Part shown: positions 25,931-34,553 of the stretch, piece by piece
Layout of the letters: every line of letters starts with the position of its first letter
Numbering within the stretch: the stretch's first letter is position 1
From: Gammaproteobacteria bacterium
GTDB taxonomy: Bacteria > Pseudomonadota > Gammaproteobacteria > Steroidobacterales > PWYM01
DNA length: 42,406 bases
Direction: 5' to 3'
Assembly: GCA_003567855.1 (NCBI GenBank)
Contig: PWYM01000266.1
Coordinates: forward strand, 1-42,406
Translations under genes and position numbers: made by a program
Notes under the pieces: model-generated
Told to the model about the DNA's origin: nothing
The model's database searches: none
What the model saw: the letters and a program-made list of their open reading frames with translations, nothing else

Positions 25931-27118
25931 CTACTGGCCGGCCAGCGCCTGGCGGATGCGGCCGGCCGCGTCCTTCAGCGTGTCGAGCCCGCACGCGAAC
26001 GACAGCCGCACGTGGCCGGGCGTGCCGAAGGCACTGCCGGGCACCACGGCGACGCCGGCCTGTTTGAGCAGGTGTTGCGAGAATGCCGTGTCGTCGTCGA
26101 GTCCGAGCGCGGCGATCGCCTCGCGGCAGTCCGGGAACGCGTAGAACGTACCCGCACCCTGCAGGCACGAGATGCCGGGCATGTCGTTCAGCGCACCGAC
26201 GATGAAGTCGTGGCGTTCGCGAAAGGCCCGAACCATGTCGGCGACGCAGCCCTGGTCGGCATTGAGCGCCACGACCGACGCCGCCTGGGAAATGCTGCAC
26301 GGGTTCGACGTGCTCTGGCCCTGGATCTTGCGCATCGCCGCGACGAGCGACTTGGGCGCGCCGCAGTAACCGATGCGCCAGCCGGTCATCGCGTAGGCCT
26401 TGGAGACGCCATTGATCGTCACGACGCGGTCGGAGAGCTGCGGGCACGCGGTCAGCAGGCTGCAGAACGGCTCGTCAGCCCAGTAGATGTGCTCGTACAT
26501 GTCGTCGGTGCCGATGACGAGGTTTGGGTAGCGATCGAGCACTTCGCCAAGCGCCTCGAGTTCGGCGCGCGAGTAGGCCGCGCCGCTGGGGTTGCTCGGG
26601 CTGTTCAGAAACATCAGTCGGGTGTCGTCGGTGAGCGCCTCGTCGAGCTGCGCGGGCGTGAGCTTGTAGCCCTGCTCCGGGCCGGTCTCGACCACCGCGG
26701 GTTCGCCGTCGGCGAGCAGGATCATGTCGGGGTACGACACCCAGTAGGGCGCAACGACCAGCGCGCGGTCGCCGGGATCAAGTACCGCGGCGGCGAGGTT
26801 GAAACAGGTCTGTTTCGCTCCGGACGAGACTATGATCTGCTCGCGCGTGTACTCGAGGTTGTTGTCGCGGCGGAACTTCTCGATGATCGCGTCCTTGAGC
26901 TCGACGGTGCCGTCTACAGCCGTATAGCGTGTCTTACCGTCCCGGATTGCGGCGATCCCTGCTTCGCGGATGTGCTCGGGCGTGTCGAAATCAGGTTCAC
27001 CGGCGCCGAGCCCGATCACGTCCTCGCCGGCAGCGCGCAGCTCCGCGGCCATCTGCGTGACGGCCAGCGTGGGTGAGGGCTTGACTCGCTGTACGCGCTT
27101 GGAAACTTGTAGACTCAC
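25931..27118 (-). CDS. aspC: Aspartate/aromatic aminotransferase (class I, AspC/AatA type)
   Basis: PLP-dependent fold-type I aminotransferase, 395 aa, of the subgroup that opens [16 protein letters not shown] and contains [15 protein letters not shown]. Other landmarks are [32 protein letters not shown], the PLP-lysine region [20 protein letters not shown] and [15 protein letters not shown]. It probably interconverts aspartate and oxaloacetate; some relatives also use prephenate. The start is GTG 27118, giving [17 protein letters not shown], with GAGG eight bases upstream. It is divergent from uvrB across 126 bp, an arrangement that is also found in Pseudomonas. Confidence 0.93.
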   Translation of the reverse strand: MSLQVSKRVQRVKPSPTLAVTQMAAELRAAGEDVIGLGAGEPDFDTPEHIREAGIAAIRDGKTRYTAVDGTVELKDAIIEKFRRDNNLEYTREQIIVSSGAKQTCFNLAAAVLDPGDRALVVAPYWVSYPDMILLADGEPAVVETGPEQGYKLTPAQLDEALTDDTRLMFLNSPSNPSGAAYSRAELEALGEVLDRYPNLVIGTDDMYEHIYWADEPFCSLLTACPQLSDRVVTINGVSKAYAMTGWRIGYCGAPKSLVAAMRKIQGQSTSNPCSISQAASVVALNADQGCVADMVRAFRERHDFIVGALNDMPGISCLQGAGTFYAFPDCREAIAALGLDDDTAFSQHLLKQAGVAVVPGSAFGTPGHVRLSFACGLDTLKDAAGRIRQALAGQ

Positions 27119-27158
27119 GTGTGGGCCTCGCTTGGCGGTGAACTGTCATGGCGGACGA

Positions 27159-27164
27159 ATTCTA
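27159..27164 (-). promoter_or_regulatory. -10 element TAGAAT of aspC
   Basis: On the minus strand GGCCTAGAATTCG contains TAGAAT (five of six), about 40 bp before the aspC GTG. The matching -35 position falls inside the loop and arm of the dyad at 27172-27200 and is poor (TGGCAG). Confidence 0.45.
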
Positions 27165-27171
27165 GGCCATG

Positions 27172-27200
27172 GACCGGCAGGCTGCCACCGCCTGCCGGTC
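27172..27200. repeat. 11-bp perfect inverted repeat in the aspC-uvrB spacer
   Basis: GACCGGCAGGC (27172-27182) and GCCTGCCGGTC (27190-27200) are perfect inverted arms around TGCCACC. It lies over the -35 region of the aspC promoter candidate and 45 bp before uvrB. It could be an RNA hairpin in the uvrB leader or a protein-binding dyad. Confidence 0.6.
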
Positions 27201-27244
27201 AGTGCGCATCCCGCCGGTACCGCTACGGCCCGCACGGAGCAGCA

Positions 27245-29269
27245 ATGACCGACCGCTTCCAGCTCGTTTCGAAGTATCAGCCTGCGGGGGACCAGCCCGA
27301 GGCCATCGCGCGGCTCGACGAGGGGCTCGTCGATGGCCTCGCTCACCAGACGCTGCTCGGCGTCACCGGCTCCGGCAAGACCTTCACGATGGCCAACATC
27401 ATCGAGCGCCAGCAGCGCCCCACCATCGTGCTCGCGCCGAATAAGACGCTGGCTGCGCAGCTCTACGGCGAGTTCCGCGACTTCTTCCCGCACAACGCGG
27501 TCGAGTACTTCGTCTCGTACTACGACTACTACCAGCCCGAGGCCTATGTTCCGGCGAGCGACACCTTCATCGAGAAGGACGCGTCGATCAACGATCACAT
27601 CGAGCAGATGCGCCTGTCGGCGACCAAGGCGCTGCTCGAACGTCGCGACGTGGTGATCGTCGCCACCGTGTCCTCGATCTATGGCCTGGGCGACCCCGAG
27701 GCGTATTTCAAGATGGTGCTGCACCTCTCGCGGGGTGAGCACATCAACCAGCGGACGGTGCTGCGCCGTCTCGCCGAGATGCAGTACAAGCGCAACGAAA
27801 CCGAGCTGCGCCACGGTACTTACCGCGTACGCGGTGAGATCATTGACGTGTTCCCGTCGGAGAACGAACGCGAGGCGCTGCGCATCGAGCTCTTCGACGA
27901 CGAAATCGAACAGCTCAGCCTGTTCGACCCGTTGACTGGCGAGGTGATCCGCCGAGTGCCGCGCTGGACGGTGTTCCCCAAGACCCACTACGTGACGCCG
28001 CGCGAACGACTGCTGTCGGCCGTCGATGAAATTCGCGTGGAGCTGCGCGAACGCCTGGACGTGCTGCAGAAGAACGGGCGGCTGCTCGAGGCGCAGCGAC
28101 TCGAGCAGCGCACGCAGTTCGATCTCGAGATGATCGTCGAGCTCGGGTACTGCAACGGCATCGAGAACTATTCGCGCTACCTGTCAGGCCGTGAGCCGGG
28201 TGAGCCGCCGCCGTGCCTGTTCGACTACCTGCCGCCGGAAGCGCTGCTGTTCGTCGACGAAAGCCATGTGACGATTCCGCAGCTAGGTGGGATGTACCGC
28301 GGCGACCGCAGTCGCAAGGAGACGCTGGTCGAGTACGGGTTCAGGCTGCCATCGGCGCTGGACAACCGACCGCTTCGTTTCGACGAGTTCACGCGGCTCG
28401 CGCCGCAGACGATCTACGTTTCGGCGACTCCGCGGCAGTACGAACGTGACCTGTCCGACCAGATCGTCGAGCAGGTCGTGCGGCCGACCGGCCTCGTCGA
28501 CCCCGAGGTCGAGATCCGGCCGGCCGGCACCCAGGTCGACGATGTGCTCTCCGAGATCGCCGTACGGGTCGAAAAAAACCAGCGTGTACTGATCACGACA
28601 CTGACCAAGCGCATGGCCGAGGACCTGACCGACTATCTCGCCGAGCACGACGTGCGCGTGCGTTACCTGCACTCCGACATCGATACCGTCGAGCGCACCG
28701 AGATCATCCGCGACCTGCGCCTCGGCGAGTTCGATGTGCTGGTCGGCATCAACCTTCTGCGCGAAGGTCTCGACATGCCCGAGGTATCGCTGGTGGCGAT
28801 CTTCGACGCGGACAAGGAAGGTTTCCTGCGCTCGGAGGGTTCGCTGATCCAGACCATCGGCCGCGCGGCGCGCAATCTGGAGGGTCGCGCGATTCTCTAT
28901 GCCGATGCGATCACCGGGTCCATGCAGCGCGCGCTCGACGAAACCGGTCGCCGGCGCGAAAAGCAGCTCGCGCACAATGCCGAGTACGGGGTTACGCCGC
29001 AGTCGATCCGCAAGGCCGTCGCCGACGTCATGGAGACAGGCGGGCGCGACGGGCGCCGCGGCACGCGCGACAAGCGCAAGCCCGCCGGAGACGAGGTGCT
29101 GTACGCACAGATGTCACCCGAGCAGCTCATGCAGCGTATTGCCAAACTGGAAAAGAAGATGTACCAGCATGCGCGCGATCTCGAGTTCGAGGATGCGGCG
29201 CGCGTGCGTGACGAGATCCAGCGCATCCGCGCGGCGGGATTGGGCCTGCCCGCAGAGAAGGCAGGCTGA
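27245..29269 (+). CDS. uvrB: Excinuclease ABC subunit B
   Basis: Damage-verification helicase-like subunit of nucleotide excision repair, 674 aa. Features in order are the Q-motif region [17 protein letters not shown], Walker [16 protein letters not shown], the damage-probing beta-hairpin [25 protein letters not shown] (DESH box), [32 protein letters not shown] and the C-terminal UVR motif [25 protein letters not shown] that contacts UvrC. The start is ATG 27245 (MTDRFQLVS). I see no good LexA box in the spacer, so SOS control is not supported by the sequence. It is followed by a UspA-like gene 23 bp later. Confidence 0.99.
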   Translation: MTDRFQLVSKYQPAGDQPEAIARLDEGLVDGLAHQTLLGVTGSGKTFTMANIIERQQRPTIVLAPNKTLAAQLYGEFRDFFPHNAVEYFVSYYDYYQPEAYVPASDTFIEKDASINDHIEQMRLSATKALLERRDVVIVATVSSIYGLGDPEAYFKMVLHLSRGEHINQRTVLRRLAEMQYKRNETELRHGTYRVRGEIIDVFPSENEREALRIELFDDEIEQLSLFDPLTGEVIRRVPRWTVFPKTHYVTPRERLLSAVDEIRVELRERLDVLQKNGRLLEAQRLEQRTQFDLEMIVELGYCNGIENYSRYLSGREPGEPPPCLFDYLPPEALLFVDESHVTIPQLGGMYRGDRSRKETLVEYGFRLPSALDNRPLRFDEFTRLAPQTIYVSATPRQYERDLSDQIVEQVVRPTGLVDPEVEIRPAGTQVDDVLSEIAVRVEKNQRVLITTLTKRMAEDLTDYLAEHDVRVRYLHSDIDTVERTEIIRDLRLGEFDVLVGINLLREGLDMPEVSLVAIFDADKEGFLRSEGSLIQTIGRAARNLEGRAILYADAITGSMQRALDETGRRREKQLAHNAEYGVTPQSIRKAVADVMETGGRDGRRGTRDKRKPAGDEVLYAQMSPEQLMQRIAKLEKKMYQHARDLEFEDAARVRDEIQRIRAAGLGLPAEKAG

Positions 29270-29292
29270 CACCTCACGCCGGGAGGGCACCG

Positions 29293-29724
29293 ATGTACAG
29301 AAAGATTCTGGTGGGAATCGATCCGACACACGAGGAAGAGGGGCCGCGGGCGCTGAAGGAGGCGCTTCGTGTGCTCGATACTGATGGCCAGGTGATCATG
29401 TTCACCGTGGTCAGTCCGCCCGAACAGCCGTTCTACCCAGTGATCCGGGAGATCGACCTCGATGGCGCGAAGGCCGACGCCGAGCGTGCACTCGAGGTGA
29501 TGATCCGCAAGGAGGCGCCCCGCGGTATAGACGTGGTGTCCATCGTGGCGGTTGGCAAGGCGGCCCGAAGCCTGCTTCAGACCGCCGAGGGGAGCGGTGC
29601 CGATCTGATCGTGCTCACCGAGCATGGCCACCTGTGGCCGCTGCGTCGAGATACCGTTCAGTACGTGTGTCAGCACGCCGCGTGCCCGGTGCTGGTACTG
29701 CCCACACCAGCCGACGAAGACTGA
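29293..29724 (+). CDS. Universal stress protein family protein, ATP-site motif degenerate
   Basis: UspA-fold protein, 143 aa, single domain. It begins YRKILVGIDP and ends ACPVLVLPTPADED, with ADLIVLTEHGHLWPL before the last helix. ATP-binding members carry G-2X-G-9X-G(S/T) after the HG; here the sequence is GHLWPLRRDTVQY, which lacks the second Gly and the G(S/T). It is therefore more like the non-ATP-binding UspA type, although this needs a structure-based check. A good GGGAGGG ribosome binding site precedes ATG 29293. It lies 35 bp before the NSS transporter gene and may share its transcript. Confidence 0.88.
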   Translation: MYRKILVGIDPTHEEEGPRALKEALRVLDTDGQVIMFTVVSPPEQPFYPVIREIDLDGAKADAERALEVMIRKEAPRGIDVVSIVAVGKAARSLLQTAEGSGADLIVLTEHGHLWPLRRDTVQYVCQHAACPVLVLPTPADED

Positions 29725-29762
29725 TGCGCCTGTCGTAAGCGTCCGAGCCACGGAGGGTCATG

Positions 29763-31076
29763 ATGCGATCGGAAGCACCTTCAGGCGCCGAACAGCGAGG
29801 CCAGTGGTCTTCGGAGCGGGCGTTCGTGTTCTCGATGGCCGCCGCGGCGGTGGGCCTTGGCAATCTCTGGCGCTTTCCGTACATGGTCGGCGAGAACGGC
29901 GGCGGTGCCTTCATCGTCGCCTACCTGATAGCACTGGTGGTTGTCGCGGTGCCGATCATGATGCTCGAGGTCGGCGCCGGGCGTCTCGCGCAGGGCAGCG
30001 TCGTCGGTACTTTCCGCAAGGTTGGCAGGATCGGCACCGTTTACGGCTGGTTTGTCGTGCTGCTGACGGTGGTGATCACCAGCTACTACCTGGTGATCAC
30101 CGGATGGACGCTCGGCTACGCAGTGTCGGCGTTCCGGATGGCGGTCGAGCCCTTCGACGAATTCACCGGCGGTTACAATTCGGTCTGGTATTTTTTCGCG
30201 GTCACCGTCCTGGCCACCGCACTGCTCATCCGCGGCGTCACCGCGATCGAGAAGTTTTCAAAGCTCCTGATGCCGGTGCTCGTACTGGTGATCATCGGGC
30301 TGGTCGTCACCGGCATCCGAATGGATGGTTGGGACGAGGCGCGTTCATTCATGTTCGACGCGGATTTCTCGAGACTGTCCGAGGGCAGTCTGTGGTTCTT
30401 CGCGTTCGGCCAGGCGTTCTACACGCTGGCGATCGGGCAGGGCTATCTGGTCACCTATGGCAGCTATATCCCGAGGCGCACGCATGTGCCGCGTGCCTGT
30501 CTGGTCGTCGCCGCGACCGAGACCTCGATAGCACTGCTGGCCGGCGCGATGATTTTCCCGTTCGTGTTCACCTACGGCTTCGACCCGGGCGCGGGCAGCC
30601 AGCTCGCCTTCGACACACTGCCGCGCGTGTTTAAGGAGATGACGGGTGGTGCGTGGCTGGCGATGGCGTTTTTCTTCCTGTTCTTCGCAGCCGCGTTCAG
30701 CTCGTGTCTTGCAGGACTCAAAGTGATCATTGCAGCGACCGCGGAGGAATTCGGCATGCGCGACGATCACGCGGTGATCGCGGTTGGCGTGCTGATGCTC
30801 TTCCTCGGACTGCCCTCGGCGCTCAGCTTCAGCCCGGTCGGGCTGGAGGTGATGGGCATGCCATTCCTCGACTTCGTCGACCAGTTCGGCGGCACCAACG
30901 TCGTCGTGACATCCGGCGTGCTCGGCGCGGGGTTGTTCTGCTGGCTCGTGCCGCGCCCGAAGATCGCCTACGCGCTGGGTGCGAAGAGTCGCTGGTGGGA
31001 GTACCGTATCTTCATCGTCGGGCGGAGCCTGCCATTCGTCGCCATCGCCTTCGCCATCTGGCAACTGCTGGGCTGA
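29763..31076 (+). CDS. Neurotransmitter:sodium symporter (NSS/SNF) family transporter
   Basis: LeuT-fold sodium-coupled transporter, 437 aa, with about eleven predicted helices. The family signature is strong: helix 1 reads AAAAVGLGNLWRFPYMVGENGGGAF, and helix 6 has FAFGQAFYTLAIGQG. FFLFFAAAFSSCLAGLKV is helix 8, with Ser residues in the sodium-site region. Bacterial members mostly import amino acids, some with 11 helices as here. GGAGG is three bases from ATG 29760 and six from ATG 29763; I prefer the latter. Its stop overlaps an ATG of the lipocalin frame, but a later lipocalin start is better supported. Confidence 0.93.
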   Translation: MRSEAPSGAEQRGQWSSERAFVFSMAAAAVGLGNLWRFPYMVGENGGGAFIVAYLIALVVVAVPIMMLEVGAGRLAQGSVVGTFRKVGRIGTVYGWFVVLLTVVITSYYLVITGWTLGYAVSAFRMAVEPFDEFTGGYNSVWYFFAVTVLATALLIRGVTAIEKFSKLLMPVLVLVIIGLVVTGIRMDGWDEARSFMFDADFSRLSEGSLWFFAFGQAFYTLAIGQGYLVTYGSYIPRRTHVPRACLVVAATETSIALLAGAMIFPFVFTYGFDPGAGSQLAFDTLPRVFKEMTGGAWLAMAFFFLFFAAAFSSCLAGLKVIIAATAEEFGMRDDHAVIAVGVLMLFLGLPSALSFSPVGLEVMGMPFLDFVDQFGGTNVVVTSGVLGAGLFCWLVPRPKIAYALGAKSRWWEYRIFIVGRSLPFVAIAFAIWQLLG

Positions 31077-31096
31077 TGCATTACCGGGAGTGGTCT

Positions 31097-31687
31097 ATGT
31101 ACGCAAGGATGGTATCGGACACTGCGCGACGCCGTCGGGTGCGGTACGACGTGCGGGGGCGTGCTGCGGTGGGGGCGATCTGTGTGCTGGCGCTGCTTCT
31201 GACCGCGTGCACCGGCACCCCGCGCGGCATCGAGCCGGTAGAGAACTTCGACGGCGAGCGCTACATGGGCCACTGGTACGAGATCAAGCGCCTCGATCAC
31301 CGCTTCGAGCGCGGCCTGCGCAACGTCACCGCCGAGTACTCGCTGCGCGAAGATGGACGCGTGAACGTCACCAACCGGGGGCTCGATACCGAGAGCTGCG
31401 AGTGGCAGGAGGTCAGCGGTACCGCGCGTTTCCGCGGCGACACGAACACCGCGAGCCTCGCGGTAACCTTCACGTGGCCGTTTGCCGGCGGCTACCACGT
31501 GTTCGCGCTCGACGACGATTACCAGTGGGCACTGGTGTCCGGCCCTACGCGGGGTTTCCTCTGGCTGCTTGCGCGCGATCCGGACATGCCTGCGGCGCAG
31601 CGGGAGCGGCTCGTCGAACTCGCGCGGGTGCGGGGTTTCCCGGTCGATGACCTGATCCTCGTCGATCACGGCGAGCCCGACTGCTGA
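31097..31687 (+). CDS. blc: Blc-type outer-membrane lipocalin lipoprotein
   Basis: Bacterial lipocalin of 196 aa. After an unusually long, Arg-rich n-region (TARRRRVRYDVRGRAAVG) there is a hydrophobic stretch and the lipobox LLTAC, so it should be lipid-modified at Cys and, lacking an Asp next to it, sent to the outer membrane. The mature protein has the lipocalin GxW motif in YMGHWYEIKRLDHRFERG and later DYQWALVSGPTRGFLWLLAR, which match E. coli Blc. Blc binds lysophospholipids and similar lipids. I place the start at ATG 31097, with GGGAG six bases before it; ATG 31076 overlaps the transporter stop and is an alternative. Confidence 0.92.
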   Translation: MYARMVSDTARRRRVRYDVRGRAAVGAICVLALLLTACTGTPRGIEPVENFDGERYMGHWYEIKRLDHRFERGLRNVTAEYSLREDGRVNVTNRGLDTESCEWQEVSGTARFRGDTNTASLAVTFTWPFAGGYHVFALDDDYQWALVSGPTRGFLWLLARDPDMPAAQRERLVELARVRGFPVDDLILVDHGEPDC

Positions 31688-31718
31688 CGCGCCGACCCGC
31701 CGGCGTGGCCCGAACGTT

Positions 31719-31724
31719 TACAAT
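31719..31724 (+). promoter_or_regulatory. possible -10 element TACAAT upstream of the DUF885 gene
   Basis: TTTACAATAGCG lies 37 bp before the proposed ATG in the 73 bp gap after the lipocalin gene. The -35 is unclear. Confidence 0.3.
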
Positions 31725-31760
31725 AGCGACTGACCTGACCTTCACGGAGTATTGCCGAAG

Positions 31761-33596
31761 ATGACCGAGGCCCTGATGTCCGCCCGCACCGTTGCCGCCG
31801 CCCATGCGCGGCTCGTCGTGCTGTTGCTCGCCATAGCGCTTTGCGCACTTCCTGCCGCAGTCGTCGCCGACGACCGTGAGACGCTGCACGAGTTCTTCGA
31901 CCGCGTGATCGAAGAGCGCGGCGAGCTCAGCCCGCAGACGATGGCGTCGCGGCTGATCGGTACCGAGCGCGAGGCACAGTTCCTCGGCCGGCTCGATATT
32001 CCGTCGGTGGCGCGCGAACGTGCGGAATATGATCTTGCACGTCGTCACCGCGAGGAGCTTCGCCGTTTCGAACGCGATGCGCTCGAGGGTCAGGACGCAC
32101 TCTCGTATGACATCATGAAATGGCAGCTCGAACAGCAGCTTGCCGGCGAGCGCTTCATGTGGCACGACTATCCGGTCAACCAGCTGATGGCGGTGCACAA
32201 CATGCTGCCCGGCTTCATGACCGGCTCGCACCCGCTGCGAAACGAGGAAGACCTCGACTTCTACCTGCAGCGACTCGAACAGTTTCCGGCAGTATTCGAG
32301 GGCACCGTCGAGGTCGTGAAGCACCGTGTCGAGCGCGGTATCGTGCCACCGCGGTTCGCGGTCGAGAAGACGATCCGCGACAGCCGCCTGTTCATCGACG
32401 ACCCGGCCGAAGAGAATCCGCTGGTCGTCGAACCCGTCGCCGAAGTCGACCGCACCGGGACGATCACCGGCGAACGCCGTGACGGCATGGTCGCGGAACT
32501 CGCCGACGCGGTGGAAGCCCACGTATTCCCTGCCTACCGTACGTTGATCGAGTATCTCGAGGCGCTGCTCGATGATGCCGATTCCGATGACGGCGTCTGG
32601 CGCCTGCCCGATGGCGATGAGTACTACACTTGGCTGCTGCGCGACCACACAACCACGGACCTCGATGCCGATTTCATCCACGGGTTCGGGCTCGAGGAGG
32701 TCGAACGCATCGAGGGGGAGATGCACGAGATCCTCTGCGACGAGGGCTACTGCGAGGGCACCGTGGGTGAGCGCATGATGGCGCTGAACCAGGAGGAGCG
32801 TTTCCTGTTCGAAGACAGCGACGAGGGGCGCCGCCAGATCATCGAGGCCTACTCCGAAATCGTCGAGGAAATCGAGCAGGGGCTTGACGGCTGGTTCCAC
32901 GACGGCCCGGTCGGCGAAGTCGAGGTGCGCCGTGTGCCGGAGTATCGTGAGGCGACCGCGTTCGGCGCATTCTATTCGCGCCCACCGGCGGATCTGTCGC
33001 GGCCGGGGGTGTTCTTCGCGAACCTGCGGTCAGTCGAGGAACATCCGCGCTTCGGACTGCGTACGCTCGCCTACCACGAGGCGATACCGGGACATCACCT
33101 GCAGATCACGCGCATGCAGGCAATGGAAGACGTACCGGATTTCCGCCGTTCGGTGCGCCTGCACGCGCATGCCGAGGGCTGGGCGCTGTACGCCGAGAAA
33201 CTCGCGTGGGAGATGGGTTTCCACGAGGATCCCTACGACAACCTCGGCCGCCTTCAGGCGGAGCTTTTCCGCGCGGTACGGCTGGTCGTCGACACGGGAA
33301 TGCACCACCTGCGCTGGACGCGCGAAGAGGGCATCGACTACATGCACCGCATCACCGGCATGCCGATGAGCGACGTCGTCGCGGAAATCGAGCGCTACCT
33401 GGTGATTCCCGGGCAGGCCACGGCCTTCAAGATCGGCATGACACGACTCGAGCGCATGCGCGAACGCGCCGCTGAGGCGCTGGGCGACGACTTCGACATC
33501 CGCGACTTCCACCGCGTCGTGCTCGACAATGGCGCGATGCCACTCGAGATTCTCGACGGCGTCGTCGACGACTGGGTCGAGGGCGAAACCACTTGA
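31761..33596 (+). CDS. Exported DUF885-family metallopeptidase
   Basis: A 611 aa protein with a signal peptide (ARLVVLLLAIALCALPAAVVA, about residues 16-37) and a long helical domain of the DUF885 family, which resembles gluzincin-type metallopeptidases. The zinc motif is YHEAIPGHHLQ in the family's HExxPGHH form, followed by AEGWALYAEKLAWEMGF, which holds the likely third ligand Glu, and DTGMHHLRWTREEG and PGQATAFKIG. Substrate is unknown; peptides are probable. The track's TTG 31752 sits two bases after GGAG, so ATG 31761 is preferred; ATG 31776 is also possible. A thioredoxin-like exported protein follows 29 bp later. Confidence 0.88.
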   Translation: MTEALMSARTVAAAHARLVVLLLAIALCALPAAVVADDRETLHEFFDRVIEERGELSPQTMASRLIGTEREAQFLGRLDIPSVARERAEYDLARRHREELRRFERDALEGQDALSYDIMKWQLEQQLAGERFMWHDYPVNQLMAVHNMLPGFMTGSHPLRNEEDLDFYLQRLEQFPAVFEGTVEVVKHRVERGIVPPRFAVEKTIRDSRLFIDDPAEENPLVVEPVAEVDRTGTITGERRDGMVAELADAVEAHVFPAYRTLIEYLEALLDDADSDDGVWRLPDGDEYYTWLLRDHTTTDLDADFIHGFGLEEVERIEGEMHEILCDEGYCEGTVGERMMALNQEERFLFEDSDEGRRQIIEAYSEIVEEIEQGLDGWFHDGPVGEVEVRRVPEYREATAFGAFYSRPPADLSRPGVFFANLRSVEEHPRFGLRTLAYHEAIPGHHLQITRMQAMEDVPDFRRSVRLHAHAEGWALYAEKLAWEMGFHEDPYDNLGRLQAELFRAVRLVVDTGMHHLRWTREEGIDYMHRITGMPMSDVVAEIERYLVIPGQATAFKIGMTRLERMRERAAEALGDDFDIRDFHRVVLDNGAMPLEILDGVVDDWVEGETT

Positions 33597-33625
33597 AAGG
33601 GCTACGGCCCCGGAGGCAGTGCGTC

Positions 33626-34543
33626 ATGATCAGCCGCAATCGGTTCACCGCGGGTGTGGTTTTGCTTGCATTGCTGTTCGGTGCGGGATCGGCCGCCGGC
33701 GCACAGCCGACGGCGCCCGCTTTCACGACGCTCGAGGGTGAAGCGTTCGAACTGAGCCCGGGCAAGCCTGCGTACCTGAAGTTCTGGGCCTCGTGGTGTG
33801 GCACCTGCCTGCAGGAGATGCCGCACCTGCAGGGCGTGTACGAGCAATACGGCGACGACGTTCGCGTGGTGTCGATCAACCTCGGCGTCAATGACGACGT
33901 CGAGGCTATGGAAGAAGTCCGGCGCGAGTACGGACTCACGATGCCGATCGCGGTCGACGCATCGGGTGAGCTTGCAAAGACCTACGGGTTGATGGCCACC
34001 CCCTACCACGTGCTGCTCGACGCCGACCTCGAGGTGGTCTACAGGGGCTACCAGGCTTCACCCGAACTCGATCAGGCGATCATGCTGCTTGCTGACGGCC
34101 GACGCGACGCACTTCCGGAAGTCGCGATCGCTGAATCGGGCAACGGCGCCGACATCGACGTGGACTCCGAAGGCGTCACGGCGCTGTTTTTCCTCGCGAC
34201 CTGGTGCGACTGGTATCTCGAGGACTCGCGCCCGGCCATGGCGTCGAACTGCGTCGCCGCGCAGCATGCCGTCAACGCGCTGCAGGCGCGCTGGCCGGGG
34301 GTCGAGGTGATCGGCATCGCCTCGCGCCTGTGGACCAGCGACTCCGAACTCGACGAGTACCGCGACAAGTACGCCGTCGCGCATCCGCTCGTGATCGACA
34401 CGACCAACGCCTGGTTCATCGACCACGAGGTCAACCGCATTCCCACGCTGGTGATGATGAGCGACGGCGAGGTGGTCGCACGCGTCGAAGACTTCGAGCA
34501 GCGCGATGCGGTGCTCGCCGAGGTCGCCCGCGTCGTCGACTGA
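33626..34543 (+). CDS. Exported tandem thioredoxin-like (TlpA type) protein with one degenerate domain
   Basis: A 305 aa periplasmic protein. After a signal peptide (GVVLLALLFGAGSAAGAQ) the first domain carries FWASWCGTCLQEMPHL with active-site Cys58 and Cys61 and the cis-Pro loop ATPYHVL, as in TlpA/ResA redox proteins. A second thioredoxin-like domain from about residue 182 has FFLATWCDWYLED, where the CxxC second Cys is Tyr, and a cis-Pro loop RIPTLVMM; a further Cys lies ten residues on (MASNC). The first domain is likely an oxidoreductase; the second is probably structural or uses a different Cys. The start is ATG 33626 with GGAGG nine bases upstream. It converges with the S9 peptidase gene, ten bases apart. 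Confidence 0.85.
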   Translation: MISRNRFTAGVVLLALLFGAGSAAGAQPTAPAFTTLEGEAFELSPGKPAYLKFWASWCGTCLQEMPHLQGVYEQYGDDVRVVSINLGVNDDVEAMEEVRREYGLTMPIAVDASGELAKTYGLMATPYHVLLDADLEVVYRGYQASPELDQAIMLLADGRRDALPEVAIAESGNGADIDVDSEGVTALFFLATWCDWYLEDSRPAMASNCVAAQHAVNALQARWPGVEVIGIASRLWTSDSELDEYRDKYAVAHPLVIDTTNAWFIDHEVNRIPTLVMMSDGEVVARVEDFEQRDAVLAEVARVVD

Positions 34544-34553
34544 CAGCGTAGTC

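Noticed and set aside
27142-27160. LexA-like box upstream of uvrB (CTGT-N8-ACGA)
   Set aside because: The second half should read ACAG and matches at only two positions, so SOS control is not supported.
31545-32900. Minus-strand 451-codon frame opposite the DUF885 gene
   Set aside because: Shadow frame; the plus-strand gene has a signal peptide and HExxPGHH motif.
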